From NCBI GenBank assembly GCA_023014485.1, contig JAJOZX010008828.1, positions 27,501 through 91,500 of the forward strand: a stretch of 64,000 nucleotides of DNA. Direction: 5' to 3'. The notes beneath the pieces are model-generated. The model was not told the DNA's origin, did no database searches, and saw only the letters and a program-made list of their open reading frames with translations. Below are positions 54,490-64,000 of the stretch, piece by piece (the first letter of the stretch is position 1; the number at the start of each line of letters is the position of its first letter). Source of the stretch: Bathynomus jamesi. Taxonomy: Eukaryota; Arthropoda; Malacostraca; Isopoda; Cirolanidae. The translations under genes and the position numbers were made by a program.

Positions 54490-55624
54490 ATGCATGACAC
54501 TGGTCGGGAGAGAAACGTGCGCACTCCTGACATGGAAGAAGAAATCCTACGGCGATTTGAGGACAATCCAAGCGCAAGCACGCGAGGTGTTGCACGTATC
54601 CTCGGTGTGAACCACGACCTGGTCTGGAGAGTGTTGCACGAGCAGCAGTTACATCCGTTTCATCGTCAGAGAGTCCAGGCATTACAACCTCGGGATTACC
54701 CTCTTCGTGTGGAATTCGCACTCTGGTTTCTGCAGCAGACAGCGGTGCAGCCTAATTTTCCGGCTTATGTGCTGTTCTCAGATGAGGCCTGTTTCACACG
54801 TGAGGGTGTGTTTAACATGCACAATTCTCACGTGTGGGCGCACGCAAATCCACATGCTACACGGGTGCATGCTCATCAAGAACGGTTCGCCGTCAATGTT
54901 TGGGCGGGTATCGTCCATGGCAAGTTGATTGGGCCGTACCTGCTGCCTGCCCGACTCGACGGGCGGGTTTATCGGATATTTCTTGAAGAAACGTTGCCGG
55001 AATTGCTGGAAGATGTTCCCGTGGCTATTCGTAGACGAATGTGGTTTCAACACGACGGGGCCCCAGCACACTCCAGCAACGATGTGCGGGATTATCTGAA
55101 CGCCACTTTTGGGGACCGATGGATAGGCCGGGGTGGGCCCGTAGCCTGGCCACCGAGATCGCCCGATTTAACATGCCTCGATTTCTTCCTGTGGGTACAC
55201 ATGAAGAACCTCGTGTACGAGACTCCCATTTACTCAGAAGAAGACCTCGTAGCAAGAATCGCTGTCGCCGCTGGAACTGTTCCCGAAATGCCGGGAATCT
55301 TTCGACGTGTACGTCGGTCAATGCTTCGACGCTGTCGGGCATGCATTGATGCTACCGGTCGCAACTTTCAGCACCTTCTTTAAATAAACATGCCTTCTTT
55401 AAATAGACATGTTACGCGTACTACGTCCGATTTAAGAATGCCCGCGGCAAGCGCGAGTCTAGCCCACTTCACCTTTTAGCCAATTGCAGCGGCGCCCTCT
55501 CGCGCCGAATGGTGACGTCAGCGGACATACACTTATAGACGAAAAGGGTTTGTCTTGGTGTTGCCTATCCCCCATTACAATTTGTACAGAAAGTTTTCAA
55601 ACATCCTGTATATATATATATATA

Positions 55625-57002
55625 AGGGGTTCCAAAAACCCTTAGCCCCCCCCCATTTGCAGCTTACATGTTTACTTATATCGAAATAGTTTTTAGTGAT
55701 TATAAAAATATATAAAATTCTTTATTTATTGCAGGTATTAAAATTACTCTAGTTGATAAAGTGATAATATAATGGCTTCTCAATTAATTGGTGATTCGGA
55801 GAGGCAACGTGTGATAGATCGCATACGAGCAATAACATTTCGGGAAGTTCGTGATGCTGGAGCCACCTTTATAACACGTTCATGGGTTGCCAAAAAGTTG
55901 CGAAGAAGTGAGGACTTCGTCAAAAAAAATTGGAATAAAACTTTGGATGAATGTAAAATGGATACAACCAAATCTGGGCGCCCAAATTTGCCACTCTCTC
56001 AGGAAACAAAGGACATCATTGAAAACGGTAAGCGTAAGCGGAAAAACAGCTGTGCTAAACTTTCTAGAGAGATCGAAGGGTTGAGAGGAAAGATCGTTAG
56101 TGGTGAGATCATTCGACTGTACCGTCATAGACAAGGTTTAAAGTCTTGGCATGAACTTCCAAAGCCAAGAAAAACTCAACTTAACATCGATGACAGAATG
56201 TGGTTTGCCCATTATTTTGAAGATTGGCATGTGGATGATTTCATGCATTTAGCTGTCTCCGATGAATTTTTTGTTTACGTAACACGTCGGCCTAACTACC
56301 AAAATGATCGAGTGTGGGCCACAACACCAGATGAAATCGATGACAATGAACATTATCGCGAATTATTAAAAAGTCCAGACTGTGTTGGTGTGTTTGTTTT
56401 GTTCACTGCAAAGCTCATGTGGGTGCTGAAGCCAAATGGTCAGAGTTGGGATGGACAGTATTTTCGTGATATTATTCTATCCCAGCATGTCATTCCTTTT
56501 CTAAGAAACCCAAACAATGTTATGGATGTCGATCAGGTCACACTTCTGCACGATAAGGCCCCCTGCTTTAAGGCATTAGCCACTCAACAGTTGTTGCGGA
56601 ACCATGAGATCGATTTCTTTGGAAATGAAGAATGGCCAGGAAATTCTCCTGACCTGAACGTCTGTGAACACATTGGATCAGTTATAAAGGACAAGGTTGA
56701 ATGTCTCTTGTTTCAAGAACCTGCAGCAAATCGATTTTCGAAGGATACAATGACGCAACACACTGAAACTGTTTTAGCAAATTTGCGTAAAGATCAAGAT
56801 CTATTCACGTCACTTTTGGCAAGCTACCCAAAGCGAATTCAGGCTGTCTTGGAAGTCAATGGCGGGAACACCAAGTTTTAATTGTTTCTCATTAAATGCA
56901 GGATTAAATTCTCTTTTTTAAGGTATGTTTAGTTTTACTGTACCTCTAATGGTTTAGGCCATGGGCGGGGGGGGGGGGCGGCTAATGTTTATTGGAGCCC
57001 CG
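55625..57002 (+). mobile_element. D,D37E Tc1/mariner-superfamily transposon
   Basis: Imperfect TIRs AGGGGTTCCAAAAACCCTTA and, on the other strand, CGGGGCTCCAATAAACATTA, each followed inward by a poly-C run; TA dinucleotides flank both ends (55623-55624 and 57003-57004). Confidence 0.92.
55772..56881 (+). CDS. D,D37E transposase (intact)
   Basis: 369 residues, open throughout. N-terminal helix-turn-helix domain (ERQRVIDRIRAITFREVRDA and SWVAKKLRRSEDFVKKNWNK), SGRP at residues 68-71, then the catalytic core: D164 in LAVSDEFFVYV, D261 in LLHDKAPCFKA and E299 in PGNSPDLNVCEHIG. There are 37 residues between the second and third acidic residue, which defines a D,D37E type. RRPNYQNDRVWA after the first Asp is typical. 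Starts about 150 bp inside the left TIR and ends about 120 bp before the right one. No second copy in this window. It could be functional; expression not testable here. Confidence 0.93.
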   Translation: MASQLIGDSERQRVIDRIRAITFREVRDAGATFITRSWVAKKLRRSEDFVKKNWNKTLDECKMDTTKSGRPNLPLSQETKDIIENGKRKRKNSCAKLSREIEGLRGKIVSGEIIRLYRHRQGLKSWHELPKPRKTQLNIDDRMWFAHYFEDWHVDDFMHLAVSDEFFVYVTRRPNYQNDRVWATTPDEIDDNEHYRELLKSPDCVGVFVLFTAKLMWVLKPNGQSWDGQYFRDIILSQHVIPFLRNPNNVMDVDQVTLLHDKAPCFKALATQQLLRNHEIDFFGNEEWPGNSPDLNVCEHIGSVIKDKVECLLFQEPAANRFSKDTMTQHTETVLANLRKDQDLFTSLLASYPKRIQAVLEVNGGNTKF

Positions 57003-57903
57003 TATATATATATATATATTGTCTGTACTGGTATATATATTGATAATTTTTCCATCAAGTTAATTAAATTGTGAATAATTCAAACGAAATTCTGCGAGAT
57101 AATTCAGCCGGAAATGAAGAGACTAACTTTTCCTTCGATGCATTCAATCAATTATCTTTTACTCGGAAAAAAGATTCCACAAAAGAGACTGAAAAGCGAA
57201 TCAAATTCCACCATGAATATTAGCTATGATGGAGACCTTTTTTTTTGTTGGAAGAACCTTATTATAATAATAATAATAATAATAATAATGATGATGATGA
57301 TGATGATGATAGTAGTGATCGTTATGATGATAATGGTTATCATCATCATCATAATATAATAATAATAATAAAGATGATAATAATGATAGCTATCCTTTTT
57401 CGCAATAATAACTATTTTTATTATTATTATTATTAGATATGTAGAACAATCCTCAAAGGCCTCAATCCCGTTTAAACTACAAATAACACTAATATACCTC
57501 CCTTACCTCTCCCCTCCCCCGCCAATATGAAAAAATTCATTCCAGTAAAGCCAGTACAGGACCGCTTTTCAAACGCAATTAAGCTAATACACAAACAGAA
57601 AATTATGAATTCTAACGAGGTTAAAGTCTTATTTAACTTCAGTTCACATAAAATCTGTCTCCTTTTATTTCATTTAGTCATAAATTTGCATTTAAATAAC
57701 TTCTGCCCAACTTCATCATTATGCATTACACATTTTTTTTAGTTTTGAAATTAAAATTACAGCCCTCGGGCACTGCCAGACGTAGGATGAACGCGTGTAC
57801 AAGGACAGGGCTTGCTCCGGCTTCGGGAAATTACCCTTTAAATATAGGAATATACGAAAAAAAAATTATATATATATATATATATATATACAGTATATGT
57901 ATA
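57003..57903. other. Non-coding sequence with ATA/ATG microsatellites
   Basis: (AAT)n, (GAT)n and (ATT)n runs between 57263 and 57437, then unassigned sequence and a (TA)n tract at 57867-57890. No gene recognised. Confidence 0.6.
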
Positions 57904-57982
57904 TGGGGTGATCGTAAAGTCATGCATCCGGGAAACAGTATTGTGCAATCATGTGTTGGTTGCCTAATTTCACTATCACCCA
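57904..57982. mobile_element. 79-bp MITE-like inverted repeat
   Basis: TGGGGTGATCGTAAAGTCAT at the left pairs imperfectly with the complement of the right end (TGGGTGATAGTGAAATTAGG). Confidence 0.5.
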
Positions 57983-57986
57983 TATA

Positions 57987-58224
57987 CAATGCGTTCGAAA
58001 AGTCTCTCTCCGCAGTCAACCAACACTTTAAAAAAAGTGTTTGACAACAAGTGTAGACGAGTTGCTCTGTGCCTGCAAAATGGTGGAAAACACTTTCAAC
58101 ACATGCTGTAAAATCAAAAGGTTATCTAATAAAATCACTAAATCACGGTTGAATGAAAAACATTGTAGTTTTTCAATTTCCTATGCGTTTAACATAGCAC
58201 TGCGGAGAGACTTTTCGAACGCAC

Positions 58225-58226
<2 letters not shown>
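57987..58226. mobile_element. Mariner-type MITE
   Basis: TIRs of about 28 bp share GCGTTCGAAAAGTCTCTC and CCGCAGT; 240 bp, no ORF. TA lies before the left end. Confidence 0.75.
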
Positions 58227-58231
<5 letters not shown>

Positions 58232-58297
<66 letters not shown>

Positions 58298-58298
58298 G
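58232..58298. repeat. (TA)n microsatellite
   Basis: AT repeat with one short interruption. Confidence 0.95.
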
Positions 58299-59438
58299 CT
58301 GCCATTTAGAAACTAATTTAAAACTGTTTTCCATTTATAGCTATAAATAAAGGGGAACAAAAATGTTACGAACGAAGCATATAACTCTTGCGACAATCAG
58401 TCAACATGATAATGAAATTCATGGTTCTTAAAAATCTAGGTTATTAATGACTCCAAAACCCTTCCACGACAGATATGCAGAAACTTTTAAAATGAAACTG
58501 AGTAATTTTTCTTTTTAAACTTTTGCAATCAACTATATAACTTTATAATTTAAAAGGGTTGTCTTCACAATTTTCTTTCATTTTTCTTTTTTAATTATGT
58601 AATTGGAAAGATAAGATAAGATAAAGAAATTTAAATATTCACTTATAAAATGTATGCTTGTACGTGCGTCGCGCTTTTAAAATATATCTCTTTCCATCGA
58701 AACTTAATTGAAGGGAAGTGTCTGTGTATGCATGTCCAGAATAGTAACAAAAATTTTGGCTTGCAATGACCAGAAACATTTTGAGGATCAAAACATTTAA
58801 ATAGTTCATTGAAACATTCCCATCGGGAAAAATATACATATGTTTTATTGCAGTTATGCACTGTAAATTTGGTACTTTAGGACTGCTGTAAATAATGCAT
58901 GTAATTTTTTTTTTTGTTTAACTGTACTCTTGGTACCTAAAATACATCTGTTACGCAGCCATTATTTTATGTTTATGCATATATAATTATGCAGTGTATC
59001 GGGAATCCCTGACGAGTTGTACTTCTAAATACACGAAAGGCCTTGGAATCATTTTTCTTTTTCCTTGTGGTTTTTGTATCATTCATTCATTCATTTCACC
59101 TGTTTAATTGTGAAATTCATCCCATATATATATATATATATATATAAATAATTTGAGTTGAAAGGGACATTTGCACACATAAATTAAGCACTTACACACA
59201 TTACTTAACAACATCTCCAATGCAAGGAACCGAACGAGCTCCAGTGCCAATATATTCTGGAATAAATCTCCCCTCGCTTCCTCTCCGAGTACGCCAAATG
59301 TGGTTAGCGGTCCAAAATCGTATGACACAGGAAATAGGATTAAACTGTAATAAGCTTAGAAGCTGCGGTCTTCATTATTTTATAATGAGACTCTATTGAA
59401 GCACAGAATGTAGACGTAATTCCTATTCGCTTGTTTGC

Positions 59439-59481
<43 letters not shown>

Positions 59482-59488
59482 TATATAT
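58299..59488. other. Non-coding sequence with a PLE end fragment
   Basis: No ORF of interest. It holds a hammerhead-like motif at 59003-59050 followed by a PLE-type tail to about 59100, and TA tracts at 59125-59146 and 59441-59488. Confidence 0.5.
59003..59050 (+). ncRNA. Hammerhead-ribozyme-like motif in a PLE end fragment
   Basis: GAATCC (59003-59008), core CTGACGA (59009-59015), a stem GT(T)GT/ACAC with a bulge, GAAA (59035-59038), GGCCTT and GGAATC (59045-59050). GAATCC and GGAATC pair at five of six positions. The following TTTTTCTTTTTCCTTGTGG is like the PLE tail at 14950-14980. Confidence 0.55.
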
Positions 59489-59955
59489 TAGTGGTGGACC
59501 GGATGTCAGTTTTTCAACATATGCGGATGCGGATGCGGATATTTAGTTAATCTTTCAATATAATATAGAATTATGAATATATGACATAATTTTTCAAACT
59601 TCGTGATATTACTATTATGGCAGGCAATGCATAAGAATTAAAATTAATATTAATGTTTTCATTATGATAAAAATTATAACTTTCTCAAGAGTTTCAGCGA
59701 CAGAAAATTCAATGAAACAAGTTTCATTCAATTTTCTGTGTTACCAGGTATTTATATTTTGAGGTTTATATATTTGTTTGTTCATTAATAATTAATACTT
59801 TACATGAACTGTGCATGATGGGCCTTATAAGCTACTTTATAAGCTAATTTAATTGTAAATTGCCTAATTTATTAGAGGTAATATCCGCATAACATCCGCA
59901 GTCAGAAGTGCGGATGCGGATGTTAAAAATGATGCGGATATCCGGTCCACCACTA
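59489..59955. mobile_element. hAT MITE with GCGGAT subterminal repeats
   Basis: Perfect 15-bp TIRs TAGTGGTGGACCGGA; flanks ATATATAT on both sides fit an 8-bp duplication. ATGCGGATGCGGATGCGGAT and similar repeats lie just inside both ends. No ORF. Confidence 0.85.
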
Positions 59956-60775
59956 ATATATATATATATATATATATATCTTGTGGATTCGGATTCAGAT
60001 CCTTATAAAATGAGATTCGGATTCAGCTTTTTAAAAAATTTGGGGATTCTGACTCAAGAAATCATTTGGGAATTGGATTCGTCAAAAGCTTTTATGCGAA
60101 ATGAATCAGAATATTTATTCGAAGTGAAATAAAAATGGATCTTACGCACGTTGTCCATAAATTAGTTTTACAAATTCATTTGAAATTTAATTGAATTTGT
60201 GAAATTAATTTATAGACACTCTGTACTTGTATTGGTATCCGCTTATCCTATGATGTCATTAAAGCTATGACGAAACACTGGATATAGTAAATTTTTTATA
60301 GACGATTTATCTAGAATCTAGACGAACATCTGAAAGTGGTCACAAACATTTGTTAAATTCATTCCTGTTCGTTTTTCCAAAAAGTAAAAAACGTTTACCT
60401 TTTTCCGTTTCGTTGTCCATTTCTTGTGTTTTGTTATTTGGGCCCACAAAGTACGGACTAAAATTTTAGTTCATGAAGTTTATGAATTTGAACATTTAAA
60501 ACAGTTTTATTTTGGGGAGGAGAGTATGTTTTCAAACACTGCCAATTGGAGGTATGCTAAATGAAGGTGTGTTCACGTATATATTGTGGAAAATTCCTGT
60601 AAACCATTCTCCACACATATATACACACATCCAGTAAAACTGTTAGATTCATTATCATGTATTTGGAAAGCGGGTTTGCCTCAAAAGGACAAATATAACC
60701 ACGGAATAAAAATGCTTATGAAAACTGCTTATTTCTTCTGCTCAATTTAGTTTTAATACATCAACTTATACAGTG
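59956..60775. other. Unassigned AT-rich non-coding sequence
   Basis: A TA tract to about 59980 and short GGATTCGGATTCAG repeats at 59987-60035; otherwise nothing recognised. Confidence 0.5.
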
Positions 60776-60909
60776 AGGCCGGTCGCACACAGGATCGTCT
60801 TGCGACTCACGATTGACGACTTGGGTCGTGACGTCTCAAGTCGACTTGAGTCGTCACAACCCAAGTCTTCAGTCGTGAGTCGCAAGAAGATCCTGTGTGC
60901 GACCGGCCT
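60776..60909. mobile_element. 134-bp near-perfect palindrome (fold-back MITE)
   Basis: Arms of about 65 bp beginning AGGCCGGTCGCACACAGGAT meet at CAAGTCGACTTG. Four or so mismatches. No target duplication found. Confidence 0.8.
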
Positions 60910-62170
60910 AACTTGATTTCTAATTCAAATCTTTCACTGAAGAATGAATTTACCGAGTTATTTGATCTGATAGAATAATTCGCATACTTTTCTTTTCATT
61001 CTCGTTATTGATTTTGCAAGTTCGTAAACTAACAAGGTTGAGTATAACAGGATCGCTTCTATCAATTCCTAAAATATATATACATACAAAGGGTTAACAA
61101 AAGTAAATAGACGCCTTCAGTTTTTCCACAGTTTTTGATTTGTAAAAGTTAATGAATAATACCAGATTTATTGAATCACTATATTTAAAGCCGTGTTGCT
61201 TTCCCCTTTGAATTGTATAAAGGTGACATACGTTCTGGCATTCCATTGATGAACTTTACCATTTGTTTTTGAGGACAATCATCGTGTGTCTATTTAATTT
61301 TGTCAAGCTTCTGCACATTTCATTGTATATTCATAGATCGTACGACTGGAATCTAATCTTTGGGAGTGTGTTGAACCATTTGATCAGCTACATGACGTTT
61401 GGTTGGTGTAGTGGGTTTAACCCCTGGATCAGCTGCGGATTCCTTCGAAATGGTTTATAGAACTGTCGTCTTTCTATTTATTCAATCGTTATCGCATACT
61501 CGCTCCTTATAAAACTTACAGTATGTGAGAAATTAACAATTATTATTCGCGTTAATTACAGTCCACCACTTTCTACATAGAGTTTATTAAACTATCCCAC
61601 ACACATACATGTGTGTATATATATACTAAGTAATTACTGTACAGGATGATAAAAATAGTCTTAAATTGAACGGAAAAGATGCGCGTGAATTATACTAAGA
61701 GTAGGCCATCTTGTTTACAACTATTTCCAGTTACCTATTCTCGTTCTGCTCCATCCAATAATGATTGTACGTTTTCCTCGATCAGTTTACATGTGGGAGA
61801 GGTCTTAAAAGGTTAAAGATGATCGAAATTTGATGCCTTATAATGTGAGCCTTTTATTTGAGCGGTCTTTTTTTTTTTTTTTCGCGTGACTGAAAGTTTT
61901 TCACTAATTCGTGGCATGCAAAATGAATTAAAATTAAATGCAGTAGAACACGTGTTTGGCAACTATACTGAACTTGAAAAAGTCGTTAGGTATAAGTGAT
62001 GTGATATAAGTTCTATATCTAATTCACTGCAATAAGTTGTCGTTGTTTTAACTTTACATGTGAAAGGAAATGGACATTTACTATCAAAATATTTAACACC
62101 TCTAATTGCTAACAAAATCGATTCAGATTGGGATTCATATATAGAAGCTAAATTCTGCCTACCTATGACA

Positions 62171-62171
<1 letters not shown>
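60910..62171. other. Unassigned AT-rich non-coding sequence
   Basis: No ORF with recognisable product, TIR or SINE boxes. Confidence 0.5.

Positions 62172-62221
<50 letters not shown>
62172..62221. repeat. (TA)n microsatellite
   Basis: Perfect AT repeat. Confidence 0.95.
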
Positions 62222-62225
<4 letters not shown>

Positions 62226-62541
62226 AGGTTTCTTGCAAATTCTTTTCAGGGCCTATATGAAAAGTTAACTCTTTGGTATATGTCCATTTTGACAATCTAA
62301 TTTCATAAGGGATAACATTCCTATCTGCTCTAATCTCTCATCCTGTCTTCATGATCCACGCAAGTACTACATGCCTAGTCACGGCTTCTCTGAGTAGTTC
62401 ATCAGCCCAAAATTCGTGCATTTTAAAATTTCAAATTCTGAAGAATTTGAAACTCTATCAAAGTTGTTGAAAAGTTTGGGGCTTCCAATTCGGAACGAGT
62501 ATTCCATTTTTATCCTTCAGGCACCCTGTCGGACTCAAGAA

Positions 62542-62580
<39 letters not shown>

Positions 62581-62935
62581 GGACACATTTTCTCGGTGCT
62601 GTGCTTTCTGATATCATTAATAGCGTTATACTTTATGAAATTAACATGTGAATGTATATAATATTGAGAACATCTTCTATTTTAATATGCTGATACTGGG
62701 TTTTCTTGTTTCTTGAATTGAATTGAATAACCTTTATTAATAATAAAATAAATACATTGGTTTTACAATTTACAATGACATAAATAATTGACTATTTATT
62801 TTATTTAATTTGGCCCTAAAGCGTTAGACTTTTCCTGTTGAAGAAATAAAAAGTGGCGATTGGAAAAGATGTGGATCTTTTCCGTTTGGTGCACACTGCA
62901 CACCACTAGAATTAAAATTAATTATTAATATCATG
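62222..62935. other. Non-coding sequence with a LINE 3' tail fragment
   Basis: TA tract at 62544-62577. On the minus strand about 62715-62800 ends in AATAAAGGTTATTCAATTCA followed by ATTCAAG, a LINE-like polyadenylation-type tail with pentamer repeats; no coding remnant. Otherwise unassigned. Confidence 0.45.
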
Positions 62936-62949
62936 CGTACTTTTGGATC

Positions 62950-63116
62950 ACTTTAACATATTGTTTCCCAAAGCATTCGGGAAGCAGTATGTTAAAGTGA
63001 TCCCTCCTGGGAAGCAATATGTTAAAGTGACCCCTCCTGGGAAGCAATATGTTAAAGTGATCCCTCCTGGGAAGCAATATGTTAAAGTGATTAACACTGG
63101 GAAGCAATATGTTAAA
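62950..63116 (+). repeat. 30-bp minisatellite, first block
   Basis: Five direct units GGGAAGCAATATGTTAAAGT plus a variable decamer (GATCCCTCCT in most). At the left edge one inverted unit (62948-62978) forms a hairpin with the first direct unit. Confidence 0.9.
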
Positions 63117-63150
63117 AAGAGAAAGGTTGGTTGGTTAGAAAGAGGTTGGT

Positions 63151-63309
63151 AATCTAGGCTAACTAACGAAAATATCACGACCTAACATGATCAATCGTCA
63201 AGATCGTACAGTTGACCTAACGTTTGGTTAGGTTAGGTCGTGATATTTTCGTTAGTTAGCCTTATAAGGCTAACTAAGGAAGGCTGGGGGCCCTGATCTC
63301 CAGGTGATC
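63151..63309. mobile_element. Fold-back MITE, copy 3 (left end truncated)
   Basis: Shares GCTAACTAACGAAAATATCA, GGTTAGGTTAGGTCGTGATA and the right terminus CAGGTGATC with the 5385 copy. The first 40 bp or so of the left arm are lost. Confidence 0.8.
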
Positions 63310-63420
63310 CAAATATTTTACATCACAAAAAATGGCAAAGCATAATAAGTTAAGTTGTCCATAAATTTACATTTTCTCGACTAGCTAATCTCTAAATATT
63401 ATAAACTATTGTAATGTAAC
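63310..63420 (+). repeat. Fragment of the hAT-like element seen at 5614-6476
   Basis: AAGTTAAGTTG-C-CATAAATTTA, CTAGC-AATCTCTAAATAT and ATAAACT align with about 5815-5925. Confidence 0.65.
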
Positions 63421-63447
63421 TGCAATTGGTTGTGTGATGTCTATTTT

Positions 63448-63561
63448 TGGGAAGCAATATGTTACAGTGATTAACACTGGGAAGCAATATGTTAAAGTGA
63501 TATACATTGGGAAGCAATATGTTAAAGAGAGGTTCCTGGGAAGCAATATGTTAAAGCGATC
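63448..63561 (+). repeat. 30-bp minisatellite, second block
   Basis: Four more units of GGGAAGCAATATGTTAAAG, separated from the first block by the fold-back and hAT-fragment insertion. The array ends GCGATCCGTACTTTT, mirroring the GTACTTTTGGATCAC at its left edge. Confidence 0.9.
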
Positions 63562-63770
63562 CGTACTTTTTTACGCTGATTTAAAAAATATATAATTTTT
63601 TACGATAAATGAATAATAAAAACGTTACAGCCCTTTAACGTTTGAATTTCGTACATTTAAGTTGTGGAGCAAGTATAGTTTACGTCTCCCTGTGGTGCCT
63701 ATTGTAGTTTGCGTTCCCCAACTTTGTCCGCGTATACCTAATCAAATAAAACGTTAAAACTAATAAAAAT

Positions 63771-63795
63771 ATTACGACTTAACCTAACCAATCGT

Positions 63796-63888
<93 letters not shown>

Positions 63889-63919
63889 ACGATTGGTTAA
63901 GTTAAGTCGTAATATTTTC
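63771..63919. repeat. Fold-back MITE arms separated by (TA)n
   Basis: Half arms AATATTACGACTTAACCTAA and the inverted counterpart at 63886-63919, with a roughly 90-bp (TA)n tract in place of the normal centre (GGCGTACAGTTGACC). Confidence 0.75.
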
Positions 63920-64000
63920 GGATCACCTGAAGATCAGGGCCCCAGCCTTCTTTAGTTAGCCTTATAAGGCTAACTAACGAAAATATCACGACCTAACCAA
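63920..64000. mobile_element. Fold-back MITE, copy 4, cut by window end
   Basis: Starts GATCACCTGAAGATCAGGGC and runs into CCTAACCAA at the last base, matching the left arm of the 5385 copy. Confidence 0.85.

Larger units (their letters stand above)
53714..55383 (+). pseudogene. D,D41D transposase interrupted by insertion
   Basis: The coding sequence is continuous from ATG 53714 to codon 63 (…GTFHANMH) and again from 54498 (TGRERNVRTPDMEEE) to the TAA at 55381-55383. Apart from the insertion no stop or frameshift is visible, and the three Asp motifs (VLFSDEACF, WFQHDGAPAH, RSPDLTCLDFF) are retained. Compared with the intact protein at 50269-51345 I see changes such as R to L in EFA(R/L)WFLQ, I to N in GVF(I/N)MHN and G to V in FLW(G/V)HMK. 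The gene is inactive because the fold-back adds stops in all frames. Neighbours in tandem with other mariners suggest a TA-rich hotspot. Confidence 0.92.
53516..55608 (+). mobile_element. Second D,D41D mariner copy, split by a fold-back element
   Basis: Same long TIRs as 50044-51543 and TA on both sides (53514-53515, 55609-55610). The transposase gene is on the plus strand. A 585-bp fold-back element with 8-bp target duplication interrupts it at 53905-54489. Confidence 0.95.

Noticed and set aside
57114..57436. Asn/Asp- and Met/Ile-rich frames
   Set aside because: Trinucleotide-repeat translations without other support.
62943..63178. A repetitive protein from the 30-bp minisatellite
   Set aside because: The unit length is a multiple of three, so frames stay open on both strands by default; no start context or domain supports a gene.

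Overview
This is a gene-poor, very AT-rich stretch of an animal genome that consists almost entirely of transposable elements (TEs), their relics and simple repeats. I recognise no ordinary host gene. The TE mix (mariner elements of several D,D(x)D spacings, hAT elements with TTF-type zinc fingers, a BEL/Pao retrotransposon, a Penelope-like element with a GIY-YIG domain, CR1-like and jockey-like LINEs), the very frequent (TA)n tracts and the AACCT/TTAGG-like minisatellites point to an arthropod. A crustacean is my best guess from repeat composition, but this is inference. Only three open reading frames look intact: a 557-residue protein of a little-characterised TIR element (16267-17940), a D,D41D mariner transposase (50269-51345, minus) and a D,D37E transposase (55772-56881).

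Layout. 1-1249: SINE tail, degenerate minisatellite and part of a palindromic mariner relic. 1250-4749: decayed hAT-like element with long imperfect TIRs. 5385-9000: fold-back element, non-autonomous hAT, 38-bp minisatellite and a mariner with one nonsense codon. 9825-15018: Penelope-like element (PLE) end fragments and an inverted-dimer PLE. 15648-22936: a CR1-like LINE with two tandem 5' monomers, the second split by a 2.5-kb TIR transposon that carries the intact 557-residue ORF. 23173-25594: fold-back element, hAT zinc-finger exon, SINE hairpin and a D,D34D mariner. 26277-29067: an intron-containing, frameshifted second copy of the 557-residue element. 29075-30072: another TIR element. 30780-39876: a hAT element containing a BEL/Pao element with 722-bp LTRs and a 5-bp target duplication. 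39909-43142: palindromic mariners, a 5S-rRNA-like SINE and a hAT MITE. 44812-48065: a fold-back element with a 5'-truncated LINE in its loop. 50044-57002: four mariner-type elements and one PLE-like inverted repeat; the second D,D41D copy is split by a fold-back element filled with telomere-like repeats. 57003-64000: mostly non-coding MITEs, microsatellites, a 30-bp minisatellite and more fold-back copies.

Relationships. The elements do not cooperate as a pathway; the story is nested insertion. Clear order-of-insertion pairs are hAT then BEL/Pao, LINE then TIR transposon, mariner then telomere-repeat fold-back, and fold-back then LINE. A recurring theme is inverted duplication of one element end, producing large hairpins from unrelated TE classes (PLE, mariner, SINE). 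The best candidates for something under-described are the TIR element family with the FCYICG protein, the fold-back carrying telomere-like repeats, the hammerhead-like motifs in PLE ends and the 5S-rRNA-like SINE.
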